From positions 22,898,828 to 22,962,827 of the forward strand of contig NC_091141.1 in assembly GCF_041381155.1 (NCBI RefSeq): DNA of 64,000 nucleotides. The letters run 5' to 3'. The notes under the pieces were generated by a model that saw only the letters and a program-made list of their open reading frames with translations, searched no databases and was not told the DNA's origin. The position numbers were made by a program, and so were the translations under genes. The stretch's first letter is position 1. Each line of letters opens with the position of its first letter. The DNA is from Argopecten irradians (Eukaryota; Mollusca; Bivalvia; Pectinida; Pectinidae). Below are positions 1 through 13,351 of the stretch, piece after piece.

Positions 1-1997
1 ATTTATAATTATTTCTATGAAAATTTTATTAATGAATTTAGAACTTTCGTTTATTTTTCCCATTGTCGTCATGGTTACTTGACATGTCGTAATACTCTCA
101 ATGCGCATCGTGGCTAGGCAGGAAACTTAACTTATATTGATATTTTGAATGTTTTGATAAATAATTTAATTTCACTTAATTATCGCGTGCGATTGATGTT
201 TGCGTATTTTGCAGGCGAAATAAAATTATGGAAATCTAACGCCATCAAATATTTCGAACAAATCTATATCAGAAGGGTCTAGATCGCAAAATTGGATAGT
301 TGTAAATAAGTCATTAGACATGAAAACGCGAAATTAAATAGTTTTGAAAAAGTCTTTCGGCATGTAAACGCGGAACTAAATAGTTATGAATAAGTCGTTT
401 GGCATGTAAACGCGAAATTAAGTCGTAGAGAAAATCAACGTCTTTACTGTATTTACAGCCTCCATTCTAACTCCAACATTATTATAATTACTAGCACATA
501 CCGTTAATCATAGGCTAATTAAGTTTAATATATAGTTAACCATCATTAACGATTTAAAATATGTGTAGGATTTCATGGAAAATAACATATTTATTTGAAC
601 CTGGAGAAACTATGAAACAACCATCAAAATTCGAAACAACACAAAACGCCTTAACGTAATTTGAGATTTAAGTGCGTCAAATCATTCATTCGTATTCAAT
701 ATACACGGAAAATATCATTATTTAAAAGTATATGTATTGAATGATACTTAGTTCTATTTAGCCTATTAGAGAGAAATGGTAGTTCAGTGCGAGTTTATTG
801 CGTTATCCCGGAGTCCAGGACAATGATATCTGATCATATCAGTCTAGATCGCAAAATTAAATCGTCCTGAGTAAGTCGTTTGAAAGAACAACGCGAGCCG
901 CCACGAAAATTAGAATGTTAACAGTATGTAATCAGCGGCTTACAGTACATGTGTACAAACATATAAGAGTGATGTCCCCTACAACTCATTAATGTGAATT
1001 CTAGGTAATAAATTAATCCCATATTACTGGAGCTATTTGATACAAATATCTTATAGTGACTATTAGATTTATTTAAGAATGTCCTGAACAGCGTCAATGT
1101 AACATTGAGATAAAAATGTCCAATAACAAATTATTTGGTATCACAGCGGAAGGATTCATAAGATTGCATGTACTACGGGCTGGTTCTTCCATGACTATCA
1201 ATGCTATGTACAAATACAAATAAATCAGCATTGTCTACATTTAATTTTAACTGATCTTGACCTGCATCAAACGTATGTATTATAAATGTCATTGTGTTAT
1301 ATGTATTTGTCACGTTTACGATCTTAATGATTGAACATATTTAAATGATATGGACATATCTTTCACACAAAATAAATTACGCAGGCAATCAGTGATGAAG
1401 CCACATTCTATTTTTGTGTTATAGTTCCAAAATATATGTATAATTTCAAGCAAATATTTATAATTATTATTCTTTACTTGATATGGATCAGCAAATCTGA
1501 TGCAGCGTCATCCTGAACTCATCGGGTAATATCGCGAGAATAATATATTCCCCGAGGACCTTCGGATCATGCAGCGTTATAGATGGCGATGACATTCAAC
1601 TTAGTTTTAACCAATGAAAATGCTCGTCTCAAGCCCGATCGAAATATTCTTTAAAGCTGACAATTAAAGGTGAGAAGCTTACAAGAAAAAATGAGAAAAA
1701 AAATGAGTAAAAGTATGAGATTTCAATAAAGATGGGGGTGCCCTCCTCATAATCAATGGCTGATGATACAAGTGGCATATTAGATTACAGTATTTATTTA
1801 TTCCAACATAAAACTTAACATCTTGTCACCTTAAAAATGATAGAAATATTTCGTTATCGATATTAAATGTAAGGTGTTAATTCATATCTATGACACAAGA
1901 TATGGTCATACGGAAAATATTTTTCTCCCACAGGTACTATAGCGCTGTGAAAGTGAGGATCTACCTGTCGTCCCAGTTAAACAACCTCTAATGTTAC
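1..1997. other. Noncoding AT-rich DNA with a short degenerate repeat
   Basis: I see no supported gene here. Around 279-437 a unit of about 55 bases (core 'aaataagtc...catgtaaacgcg') occurs about 2.7 times, and a single diverged copy recurs at 841-890. The stretch probably includes intron or flank of the Mab-21-like exon that follows on the minus strand, but I could not find its next exon here. Confidence 0.4.
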
Positions 1998-2211
1998 ATA
2001 CGAGGCCTACTATTAGCTGGTCTCATCCTAAAAATTGATCTATTATCTCGGTTTGGTGGTAGACTGTTCATCTGGTCAGGACACAACACTACTACGTTTC
2101 TATCAATTAACATCATGTCGCAGTCTGAACCTTTTATACTGAATCCTTCATCTGTCCTGCCTGTCATATAGATATCAGACAGAAACGCTTTATTAATGTT
2201 CATTAATTTTA
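1998..2211 (-). CDS. Exon of a Mab-21/cGAS-like nucleotidyltransferase (partial gene)
   Basis: This is one internal exon on the minus strand, with an acceptor (tatatacag) just above 2211 and a donor (GTAACA) just below 1998. The translation has a glycine-containing turn (TGRTDEG), then GSDCDMM. That matches the G-S-x-x-E-G then S-D-x-D-x-M signature of the Mab-21/cGAS nucleotidyltransferase fold. It ends in a segment like the 'nsRPGYv' region of mollusc Mab-21 proteins (here NSRPRMY). The family includes the cGAS-like receptors of animal innate immunity, which make cyclic dinucleotides, and also many inactive members. The metal-binding DxD is present, but the usual serine of the GS motif is arginine, so activity is doubtful. 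I could not find neighbouring exons. The family call is fairly safe; immune function is inference. Confidence 0.65.
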
Positions 2212-4029
2212 CTGTATATATATAGAGAGCAACCAACTAAATGATTTTACATAGACCACAGTGTTAAACTTTGTTAAAGTTTTGTACTGTATTATTAAAA
2301 CAAAGGAATATTAGTCAGCTGTTGTGTTCTATAATTAAAGTCTAGGTTCTCATATAACACTAAATGGAAAAAAAAGTTTGGGTCCTTCTGCTCAAACTCC
2401 AACCAGGGTAGCTTTATTGAAATCAGGCGCATTTTGCACTAAAAAATCCTGAAATTCTAATGCTTTTACCTATTCATTATCAAAGTTGATATTTTGAACC
2501 TAAATCTTAATATGAATTTCCAAATTCATATCATGGTTATCTAGGAATAATTACCTGTCAGAAAACATTTTTACCTTTGAAATTCATAATTAGCCAGCCA
2601 ATCAGCGGCCGGGTTAAAATTCTATCCTGGCCTCAATCTTGTATACACAGGGGCCATTTCGAAGGTCTTTTTTTATTTAGTTGGTTGATCCCTATATCCC
2701 TTTCCTCTATCCCCATATCCACTATTTCCTCACTACCTATCCACCAGTCTAGATACTGGTAAAGTATCCAGGATCTTTGTTATGTATGGACCCTATACAT
2801 AAAGTACCATTCAGTGTCATCATGATGTAAATTGATGGTATTTAGATGTAAAAGCAGGATGTGAAATAAATAAAACCCATAACGTGGTATCGTTGTAACG
2901 ATAGAAATGTACAGAAACAATTTGGTCATTTTATAAAGATCTAAGGCATCAATGAATATATACAAATAGGTTGTTTGTTTTTACAAAAATAAACATTGAA
3001 ACCATAATTTAAATCCAATATACCAAAATGTTAATAGACGAGTATTAATAAATTGTATTATGTAATCAAGTTGCTACCCCCAATATAATGGAAAGAAGAT
3101 AGAAGATACACCTAGTATGAAGCTATAGTTATTTCTGACACCATTAGATTGGTGTGGTCCGTTTTTACGGATATAGCCTTTTCACTATTAGTTCACCATA
3201 TGTTATGTTTATTCTATTTATGAATAAAGCGGAAAGTTAATTGGATCGACTCTAATGAATCCATGACTGTTATTTTTATATTTCTATCGAGAAGGTTAAT
3301 ACCAATGGTTAATAGTGTTCCTGAAAATTCCTAGTTCCTATCATATACAGTATAGGTAAGCTTATCTTTTTGGTTACGAAGCAATGACCGGACATAGAAC
3401 ACACAGATAATACATGATTGATAGAGATGATTTGTATTTCTATCAAACCTTGAATATGTATATATGTTTTTGTCTTAAAAAAAAAGTTTTAACATGCAAA
3501 TTATCATTAGTACATGTACATGTAAAATACACAATTTTTGTCAAAAAACAAAGGTTATCATCTAGTCTTTTTCTCGGTATTCATTTCTTATCTTGTTGGG
3601 TATTGATACTTTTGCGTGGCTAAACTAAAGAAACTAACATCATACAATATTGCTAACTTACAAATTACTCAGTATACTATAAGAGTACTGAATTGTGTTT
3701 TTGCTATTTACATATATATATGTATGATCCCATGCGGAACAGTTGTAAAGTACTAACCATTCTTCGGTGTTTTTGTCCGGGTACTCCGATTTTCTTATGC
3801 TGCCTTAATTTGATAGGGCCTTAAATTATCCTGGCGGTTTATATGACGTTTAAACCGATGAAATAGAGCCAGATTGGCATAGTTATAATATATCTTTTCG
3901 TTTGGTATATATATTTAATTAAAGCTGTCCATTGCATATACGCATGTAATATGTCATATATATGGCAAGCTGGTTATCAATTTTTTGAATGGCCAAAATG
4001 AGTTTTATATTTAACCAATATATATTTAT
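2212..4029. other. Noncoding DNA
   Basis: I see only AT-rich sequence with short spurious ORFs. There is no codon bias, splice-flanked exon or repeat that I can name. Upstream exons of the Mab-21-like gene might lie here but are not recognisable. Confidence 0.35.
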
Positions 4030-4554
4030 AAGGGTGCAGCCCTTGGTGCCCGAAGGGCACGAAGTGCGAAGCACATCTAAGGTAACACATACATGAAAAT
4101 ATAAGAAAAAACTCAATCTTCAAAATTCAATTCTACACACTGACAGCTTCAGTTTGCGACCGCCATTTTTTTACCCACTGTAAAAAAATCCCATCAGCGT
4201 GAATGCGATGCTTTGAAGTCAGCTCATTATATAATCAAGCGGTTGAAACGCTTTAATGATCCGACGAACGCAATCTTCATCCGGGAGAAGCTCAGTGCTA
4301 TTGCTCTTTATTTGCAAGCGTTCAAGTGATAGACTACCTTCCAATATAATCAGCTGACCAAAAACGGAATATCTATTACGGATATAAAAAAAATTCTTTC
4401 TTCTCTTATGTGGATTTCCTTCTCAAATGGGGGTTTGGGGACAAAGATGGAGTGTGAATATATGAAAATAAAAAATAAAGCTCCGTTTTTCCCATAAATT
4501 GATTTTTTAACACTGCATAATTATTGGTGACTGAAAAATCTGGCTGCGCCCTTT
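4030..4554. mobile_element. MITE-like element, about 525 bp
   Basis: The left end reads AAGGGTGCAGCCC. The right end, reverse-complemented, gives AAAGGGCGCAGCC, so the ends form short imperfect terminal inverted repeats rich in GCCC/GGGC. Next to the left end is a small tract of interleaved GGGC/GCCC palindromes (about 4038-4075). No coding capacity is visible. I did not find a clear target-site duplication, so the boundaries are approximate. Confidence 0.45.
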
Positions 4555-4574
4555 AAGGCCTTGCCTTCAGTCAT

Positions 4575-4850
4575 ATTAGATATGTATTGGCATGGAAGGT
4601 ACAGTCCATGTGACCAGATTCTGAAGATATCGACGTCGTCTCTTATGAAAATTAAAGGAACATTCGGTGTAACCAGATTCTTAAGGTTATCGACGTCGGC
4701 TCGTATGAGGTTGGAAGGTACAGTCGGTGTAACCAGATTTTGCAGGTATCGACGTCGGCACCTAAGATTATGGAAGGTACAGTCGGCGTAACCAGATTAT
4801 AAAGGTATCGCCGTTGGCTCCTATGAGAATGGAAGGTACAACTCAGTTTT
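4575..4850. repeat. Minisatellite, unit about 58 bp, about 4.5 copies
   Basis: A unit containing 'ggaaggtacagtc', 'gtaaccagatt' and 'tatcgacgtcggct' repeats head to tail with a few percent divergence. An open frame runs through it only because the repeat lacks stops in that frame; it is not a gene. Confidence 0.85.
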
Positions 4851-7800
4851 CACGATGTAATACTGTCCATAACTTTACAGCGTCCCACTCTCATTTTCGT
4901 CTTCATTTAAATTATTGTAGTGTTTGGTAGTTGTGATTAAAAAGGGACGACAACATTTGCTTCTGACTGCATACTGTATTCATTGGAAGGCAAGATTAAA
5001 AGACAGACAGGTAGTGACGTTACAGTTACAAAGGGATAGACTAATATACGGATCAGGATCATGACGGATTACACAGGACATTATATCTATTGCCTCCCCT
5101 TCCTCTCTAACCTGTGATGCGCAGTTGTGGCTTTGTGAATCAAGAATGACGTATTTCTTATCGTAATTAGGGACGACAGGCAGACACTGGATATTTTTTG
5201 GAGATAATATCCACATATGTGTACAAATGAATGAGATATAATGGAAGCTAGAGGTAAGGTGATATTGGTAGAATATCTATACCTTAACCACTGTGCCACT
5301 ATCATATCCCTTCATTACACAAGTTTTCTCCTTATACAGTAGTTAGTCACGATATCACAAGTAGGTGTTTCACCGTGATTTAGATCTCTTTCTGAAGTGG
5401 CTTGGACTTGTAATACGACGGTCAGCACATAAACATATATCCTTGTCCATACAAGGAAGCAGACAAGTCCATTAAAAAGTTAAAAATTTCAGCCACGACT
5501 ATCACTTATTTTAGACATATAGACATATAGCATTATTAAATAGTATTCATTATTACAAGTTATGACATGGCCAATATATAGAAAAGCTTAGACTTTTCTC
5601 AAAACAGCAGAATACATATTGGTGATTCTTTCTATTCTTCCATTTTCAGGAATCACATGACCACATGAAATGGTTAGAAACGTGTGATGCATAGAGTTTG
5701 AAATTGAAAAAGCTCTCTGTAATAATCAATAATCTATAATTTATAGAAAGTTTCGTTCGACACAACAAATAGTTGGTGAATAATTCTACGATTGCCCAAT
5801 TAAGCATTACATACCTCCTTTCTCATTAAAATGTTACACGTAATTGATATATAACCTCTGTGAACTACGATTCATCAATCATTGTATTTTAAATTGTAAT
5901 ATGATTTGTTGTGTGATAATGCACATTTAGATGTGTTGTTTTACATACGGGTCTGAAACAGAAACTTTAGCAGGAATCCCTTGTAGTTTTGGGGTGTGAA
6001 ATAGATAAGATCCGTAAATAGTGACCAATAAAAAACCCACTTGAGTCATTTTAAAAGAAATGTTTCATAAAATCTTCCTTTCCATGTTGATTAGTTTACA
6101 GTTGATTATTCCCTATTTGATTCATGGAAAACTTATTCTTATGGTCATATAATTTCCAGCTAGGGCTTTCATCAGTATCCCAAAATCCTTCCAAGTTTAA
6201 TTACTGAATATTATGATCATTAGAAATCATAACGATACAATCCACCAATAGAAACACATGAAATTGTTTCGGTTATTTTCGTTTAAAAAATTATCTGTAG
6301 TTTTAATAAAATTTGCGAGTTGTTCGAGATTTTCAAGCCAACGCTATAGACGTACACCGATCTATTTCACGTTTTCAATTTTTACCTTTAGTTATTTTAT
6401 TACGACAAGTACATTGTATATATATAAAGCTGAAAATGATCTATGTAGTGAGATAAATTAAATCGATTGTGCTGACTCTCTGTCAGACTTTAACCATTGT
6501 ATGGCTAATGATTGATAAGTGGGTACTTTAAATTGTTTAACATGACAGGGATCTGTCACGGACGTTTTCTTCCTCATACACAAGGTCGGTTCTAAGTACG
6601 TTATCAAATCAAACGTCTAAATAAAAACTATGAAACTTAAAGTGATATTAGAGATGTATTTTGATTTACGTCTTAACATATTTATCACAGTGCTTCACGT
6701 CAACATTCACAGAATTTAATCATGTTCTACATACTCAGTGACACAAACGTAGTAGACTCGTAAATAAAACCACTCCTGGTCACAGAAAAAAACGTTATAG
6801 TCAACTTCAATAAAAAAGACACCTAATTCCAAAAAAACTATATTATTAAAACAAATGGATTCCTTTTTTCATGCCGCCCTTTTAAATAATGAAATATTAT
6901 TCAATTTGTTTTTAGGTAACTTATTTAGTTAGACCGTATATATTGTTTTTCTCGGATTAAATGTTTATGTCTTCCATAAAGATACCACCTACCTATAACT
7001 ATTTGACACTTTTTTGTTAAACCAATTACAGAAATGTTTTAAGATATTTCAGTAATTGGACGTGATTTCAATTCACTGTCTATGTCTATTTTTCTTCTTT
7101 TATCTCCCGGTTCATACAACGCCATTTCCGCCGTTGATGCAGTATGCAATCCACCTGTTTCAAAGGAAGTTTACTAAAAGTTATCCAGTGGATAATTACA
7201 TTTATCGACTATTTAAACCTGATCTGTAGGTATGTGCGGAAAAAGCGTGAAAATTTGCCGTACATATTAACACTGGTAGACCTAAAGTGTTCCCAATAAG
7301 CTGTTTTCATGGATTTTTTAAACTTTCAAACTTTACAAAATTTAATGATATATGAAAAATGTAATATATGGTTGGGAGTTGAATTAATCTCCTCCTGTAG
7401 GTGCGGCGGCGGCGGCGGGGGTTGGGGGATGGGTTTACAAAATATTGAGGACCTTTGCCCCCCATAACGTTTCATCTTCCTACGCCACTGCCATTGTAAT
7501 GGGAATTATTTAATCTCCATTTTGGTGTATGGTATTAAAATCTGTGTCAAAAAGTGAAAACGAAATCGCAAGTTAAAATGTACTCCTGTGTAGTTTACCT
7601 AGCCAAGCCACCGAAGTGAAACCATCAGTGGGCGGAGCTACATTTTGTAAGCGAATTGGTGTTGTCACTAATTAATAAATACACCGTAGTGCTAGGACGT
7701 GTAGATGAATCATTGGATTGTGTAAGGAATGTATAGTTACATAATGCAAACTGTGATGGTCATGTATTGTACGTAGTACTAAAAGAATATGGTGCCAAAA

Positions 7801-8041
7801 GAGTCGTTGAATTGATTATTACGGTTGTAGACCAAGTAGTAGATGACAATAAATCATTGATGTTGACGTAATGGATAAAATGAAAAGATGTATGTAGCCA
7901 TTTTTTATTTATTTTTTTTTATTTATTTTTGTGTGTGATAATACGTCAGGATGAATGAAAAATCAAGTCACATCCAACGAATCGTCAAGTTTTAGGCTCT
8001 ATCGGTTGGTTTTGTTCGTGATTTACGGGTAGTGTCGACTA
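4851..8041. other. Noncoding AT-rich DNA
   Basis: No supported gene. A short GGC triplet run lies near 7404-7420. ORFs of 60-80 codons here show no recognisable domain or splice context. Confidence 0.35.
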
Positions 8042-8777
8042 CGGTTCAGAGATAATGAGCTAGGCGGTCACGTGGTCTTGTGATGTCACAGTAGTCCGCG
8101 ACTACACAAGGTTAGCCTAGTACTATACCTGTATACAGCACATATACGTTTTCGAGTAAATAGTTATTTTAGCTATATGAGGTAGATATTTTCAGTTCCA
8201 AAACATTCCATTTACATCATTTCAAACATTCAAACAAGCATATATCTAACTTTATATTAGATAATCAGTCGAATTTAAAAGCGATTTCAAAATGATGTTC
8301 GGATCAGTCTGGACTGAGATTTAGATAGCATATTATGTAAATCGCTGTGTAATAAAAACATTATAATGTAACACTATCGTTTAACGAATTAAGTCACAAA
8401 AAGCAGGAAAATATCAAGAATGCGTGTTTTTATTTGAAAATTCTGCCATAACGATGCAAACACGGCACAGTTTTTTGACAAAAAATAAAATGTGGACGGT
8501 TGTCAGTTATGTTATATTGGAGTAACAGTATCGAACTTAAACCGAAAATAATATGTATATATATATTGTTGCCTTTGAAACTTTATCCATAACGTTTACT
8601 AAAAAGCATAAATACATCAATGATATTTCTGATATGTGTTTTTAAATTACAGTATAAGTGTAGATTTAAATTAATTATTTCAAAATTATACGAAATCCTT
8701 TAAATAGTATATTCATTTTTTTAATCACATAAAGTGTTGAAATGAAAAATGAAATTACTTGTATACATGCATTCAAC

Positions 8778-9562
8778 TTCGCTAGCCAAGGGAATTAAGG
8801 CCGATTCTCTTCCTACGCAAGCCAATGGTATTAAGTTCGATTCTCTTCCTACGCAAGCCAATGTAATAAGGTCTGATTCTCTTCCTACTGCCCTTGGCAT
8901 ATCTCACTTCAGAACAGGTGTTTTTACTTTCAAATTCTGATTGGATGCGGCTAGGTTCAGGCGACCAATGAAAACGCAGCTTTGATATGTCAACAAAACT
9001 GAACTGAAGCGATAGTATAGTGACCTACATTTGTATAATGAGGCATCAAACATGTCATGCCTGTCAACATCAACTACTAGCGAAGTTATATTACTATCTA
9101 ATTAATTAATCAATTAGATGTTTTATACCAGCGAAATGAACGTCTTGGAGACGTTGCTCTCCGAACAGATTGGAAAGTACGTGCGTGGTTTATGTTTCAC
9201 AAATTAAACAATTAAAAGATATACTGCGATCTCGTTACAAAATTGGACATTGCAGAACTTCTGCATGAAACACAAAAACTGGTGTCCGAACTTACTAATC
9301 AACAAATGACTAACACACGTGTTCATCTTTGGTATTTTGAATCTGTCGCAAACAACACGCGTGTTTCATAGGGCGCTGCCATTCTTTCAACCAAACAACA
9401 ATGACACGAGCTTTTTAATTGGTTGCTTATGACGTAAATGGAAGGGTCGCATCTGCGGTGATCCAGCAGGTGGCGCAGTGCGGGACTAGCCGTTTTGAAG
9501 TGAGATATATATATGCCAAGGGTAGTAGAAAGAGAATCGGTCTAATACCCTTGGCTAGCGAA
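8778..9562. mobile_element. Nonautonomous TIR element, copy in segment A
   Basis: The ends are inverted repeats: TTCGCTAGCCAAGGG on the left and CCCTTGGCTAGCGAA on the right. Homology continues inward for about 60 bases (GATTCTCTT..CCTTGGCATAT..CTCACTTC). The left arm is expanded: a 34-bp unit with GATTCTCTTCCTACGCAAGC repeats three times, which gives a spurious 63-codon ORF at 8749-8940. No transposase is encoded. I could not identify a target-site duplication, so the superfamily is unknown. Confidence 0.75.
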
Positions 9563-11106
9563 ATTGACAGGCGTTATAAATAGATATAATATCTTTCTTT
9601 TTTTTTAATATACTTAGTGATATCTAAATAGGTATCTTTAGTGTGGTAATGCTGTAACCCTTCGTGTATGAAGATTCCAAACGGTGAAAATACATGCTTA
9701 GTAAGAATACATGCATAGAATTCTTACTAATACCTTAGAAATTACGGAAATTGCTATATGCTACGATTCCGTAATTACAGTACTTGACTGGAATATTGTT
9801 TAAGGTTAAACCTTTAGTTGAAATAGTTCTTAGAACCATTTTTTGTTTCTGAATAAGTCAACTCCCATTATTGGTTTACCTGTATACGACACATATATCA
9901 GAAACATATATATATAATATATATTCCTAGGTATGATCAGGGATATTTTATTTCCATTTACTTTTATTCATCTTCAATTTAAAAATGGAGGTGACAATAA
10001 ATATTCCTAGAGCATAGGGCTCATTCTCCGAACACCAACTCTGGTTAATACAAAGGGAGGTGTTTATGCAGGGAACCCTTTGAAGTTTAGTTATAGTCTG
10101 TTTCAAACTCTAACAACAACTCAGGTAACTTTTCAACCAGGTAATTTTTATACTCATACCTATGATAAGATATATCATAAGATATACTACAGTTTTGTTA
10201 ATTTAAGTTCAAGCACTCGCTGATATATTTAATATTATTTATTACATAATGATTTTTACTTTTTTTTTAATCATCATATAAAAACACACTGTACAATGTT
10301 TATTAAAGTGTCACACGTATTTTACAATAGTAATTGATGGAAGCAGAATGTGTACTAGTATTTTTTAATAACATATTTTAATTGATATATATTTTACAGT
10401 AATTAAAATATTCTAGCATTCGTGTAATTCAATGTTTTCCAAAATAATCATATATAATAATAAGATATTATCAAAGTGTCGCATATCTTTTAAAACAGTA
10501 AGTAATTTACCATTACGGCATGCTCATATGCAAAATAGTTCCTGCCAATTAAAGCAAAGTGCAGCAGCTGTGATGCTGATCATGAGTCGGCATATGTGAT
10601 CAAGTCAACTGTTCCATTCTGGTATCCAAAATAATGTCTGTATATTCTAAATAGGTCCGATATAGGAGATATATAAAGTTCTTGGTGAATTTCTATCTAG
10701 TTTATGTTTCAATGTTCGTAATAAGTTCTGTCTTGATGAAGCGTTTTCACATATATTGAAGATATGATTCTTTTTTTCGTTAAATGTTAGACCTAAGTGT
10801 CTATGAAATTCATCTTGTGATATTTGGTGGTTATTTAAAGTGAATGGTGGGTGTACAGGTAAACAACATTCTGGTCCAGGTATTACATAACCATCAAACC
10901 AAAGGCATGGCTAATTATATATCCATATCGGTGCATCTACTTGTACATCAATTAAAATTTGAAAGCGACCGCAAGGTCTGAACAAATACATGTACACGTT
11001 ATATGTCGGCTGTGCAAGAGGGCACAATGTGTTTCAACTATGTACAGTGTACATATAAAAATGTCTCAAATGATTGTAAATCGATTTCAAATTCATTAAT
11101 GTAAGT

Positions 11107-11844
11107 GTAGATTTTGTAGATAACCATAAGCACTTAGGAGTAACCTTGGAAGCTAATTGTAAATGGAATATCCACATTGATAATATATGTAAACAGGTAT
11201 CAAAACAGGTAAGTGTTCTTCGAAAACTTAAATATACTCTTAATAAACAAACTTTAATAAAAATGTACAAGTCATATATTCGGCCACTGAATACTGTTGT
11301 GAGGTTTGGGATGGGTGCTCTCTTAGTGATGCAGAACAAATAGAAAAACGTCAGCTTGAATAATTACTGGTCTACCGTCTTATACTAGCAGAAATTCACT
11401 GTATTTGGAAAGTGGTCTAGAACCACTTACTTCCCGTCGTTCCCGTAGAAGACTACAACTATTTTACAAAGTAAATAACAAAATTACACCCAACTACCTC
11501 TATTCATTGTTACCCCCACTAGTTTCAGAAAATTCTTTCTATAATCTTCAAAATGCTAACAACTTTACTTTACCTAATTTCCGTCTCCAGCTCTCAAACC
11601 AGCTAGATATTAATATTAGAAATATAGTGTTTTATATAACGTTTTTAAAAAGTCTCTAAACAATCTTACGAAAGTACCTATTTATTATTCTATTGGAAAT
11701 AGAAAAGCAAATATATTGCATGCCAGATTAAGAAATAGATGCAGTACCCTAAAATGATTTATTCTGCTCTAATTTAATAGATTACCAGCAATGCCAATGT
11801 GGGCATCCCATTGAGGATGCCCATCACTTCTTCTTTACATGTTA
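11107..11844 (+). pseudogene. Truncated non-LTR retrotransposon RT tail, copy A
   Basis: Broken reading frames encode the thumb and post-RT region of a non-LTR reverse transcriptase. The first part contains HKHLGVTL...W..HID.ICKQ...LRKLKYTLNKQTL...YKSYIRP, followed by the frame at 11405-11659 (ESGLEPLTSRRSRRRLQLFY...). This arrangement is typical of jockey/CR1-type LINEs, though the exact clade is uncertain. At least two frame breaks separate the segments. The copy stops inside the terminal zinc-knuckle region, where the Mutator-like element abuts. The complete equivalent is at 19857-20757. Confidence 0.75.
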
Positions 11845-12925
11845 CCTGAACGGGACCTGAAGGAGGACCTGAACGGGGTTTTAGAGTATTAAATGCATAT
11901 TTATATACAATATCTCTTTATTTTATGCTAGAATATATATTAATACACATCTTGATGTCTTTTTTTGTGAAAAAAAAAATTTTGAAGACTTAATTATAAA
12001 GCTGGACAAAAAGGTCGCTTACCGTACCGATAATATGGCGGACCTGAACGGGACCTGAAGGAGGACCTGAACGGGGTTTTAGAGTATTAATTCGTGTATT
12101 GAAGCAATATATCTTTGTTTTATCCAATATTATTCACTAATACACTATATTAATGCTACCGTAACAATAACATGGCGGACCTGAGCGGGACCTGATACTG
12201 ATAGGCCTATTATAAGTTACCTGTGTTAGTCTTAGTAGTACATATGTATATGTAATTTCAACAAGAAATATGTAGAACTCTTGGCCATATATGTTTCCAG
12301 ACTCAACGACGGGGACGTGGTTCTACACTGAGTCCATATAATTTTATTTACACAATAGATCTTGGAGACTGAATTAAGACAAACAATTTTTTCTTACTTT
12401 TATTTTTGATACACCTGCATATTGTTTTTACTAGTAATGAATTGATAATAATTATTACATCTACATTAAGCCTACTTAACACAATAAAAATAAAGTCCAA
12501 TGGTAATCAAATACTTTATTTCTAAAAATTAATTACAAAAACAGCAATTTACTAAATACTTACCATGCATATTGTTATGAAAATGTTGTACAGCTATACC
12601 AAGAAGCACTAAGAATAAATGCAAGAAAAATGTTTAACATCCGAGTATCTATACGCAACAAGGCGAACTGCAGATGGAAACATTTATTAGCTAAAAAGCA
12701 CTAGATTAATTACATATATATTTTTTACATGAAAATGTGTACTATGAAAATAAAATGTTTAACATCCGAGTATCTATACGCAACAAGGCGAACTGCAGAT
12801 GGAAACATTAGTAGTTAGAAAGCACTATAAATTAAATGTATATTTGTCATCAAAATGTGTAGTCTGCAAAAATTAGAAAAAACATCCTGGATGTTTGTAC
12901 TGAATGGTGAACCTACTAATATCAA

Positions 12926-13351
12926 CTAACAGTGTTTATCGCAAAACCAAGTGTCTCCTGCAGATAATTTTACACAGTTTTTGTGTTTCCAAACATTACA
13001 GACTTTTTTGCCTTTAATCCATTCACATCCTACCATATCTTCCCAGCAATCTGGTTTTCCACAAGAACAATTAAATTCTATTTTAACAGATTTAATTTTG
13101 GAACTACCACAAGTCTTACTTTGAGTTTTTGGAAATGGTGAAAATGATCTTTTTTCTAAACAGCTAACCAAATGAGGTCGAAGATACTGGGGACAGAACT
13201 CTATTTTCTTAGACCCTGTGAATGTATTAAAACAAAATTCTACCAAAAATGCTATAGCAAATATACCACAATCAAAGCTGTTACTTTGTTGTTGAACTTC
13301 TGGGATTTTAACTGATAAGTTTTGACCTGGTTTACCATATATGGATGACAA
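12926..13351 (-). CDS. Ulp1-like (C48) protease C-terminal half plus PHD-like zinc finger, transposon-encoded
   Basis: The frame begins inside a Ulp1/SENP-type cysteine protease domain. The segment QQQSNSFDCGIFAIAF carries the oxyanion-hole glutamine and the catalytic cysteine of the family (Q-x(n)-D-C-G-x-F). Upstream in the same frame, IFALDSLQYSV resembles the strand with the catalytic Asp, but a stop codon precedes it, and the region with the catalytic His is not seen. After the protease comes a cysteine/histidine-rich module (FNCSC..PDC..MVGCE..C..WKHKNCV...TWFCDKHC) that looks like a PHD finger. It overlaps the transposase ORF in another frame, so either an intron or a frameshift/deletion separates the two. 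Association of Ulp1 domains with MULEs is known in plants (Kaonashi-type). Confidence 0.7.
   Translation of the reverse strand: MSSIYGKPGQNLSVKIPEVQQQSNSFDCGIFAIAFLVEFCFNTFTGSKKIEFCPQYLRPHLVSCLEKRSFSPFPKTQSKTCGSSKIKSVKIEFNCSCGKPDCWEDMVGCEWIKGKKVCNVWKHKNCVKLSAGDTWFCDKHC

Larger units (their letters stand above)
8042..11844. repeat. Duplicated 3.8 kb segment, copy A
   Basis: This segment is almost identical, apart from scattered single-base indels and one noisy patch, to 16730-20594. Copy A begins at 'cggttcagagataatg' and is cut at 'ttacatgtta', where the Mutator-like element begins. The other copy continues past this point into the end of a LINE. It holds a promoter-like block with CACGTG at its start, a 785 bp nonautonomous DNA element, and a truncated LINE reverse-transcriptase tail. 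Confidence 0.95.

Noticed and set aside
11034..11339. Minus-strand ORF of 101 codons, identical at 19783-20088
   Set aside because: It is the antisense of the LINE reverse-transcriptase tail.
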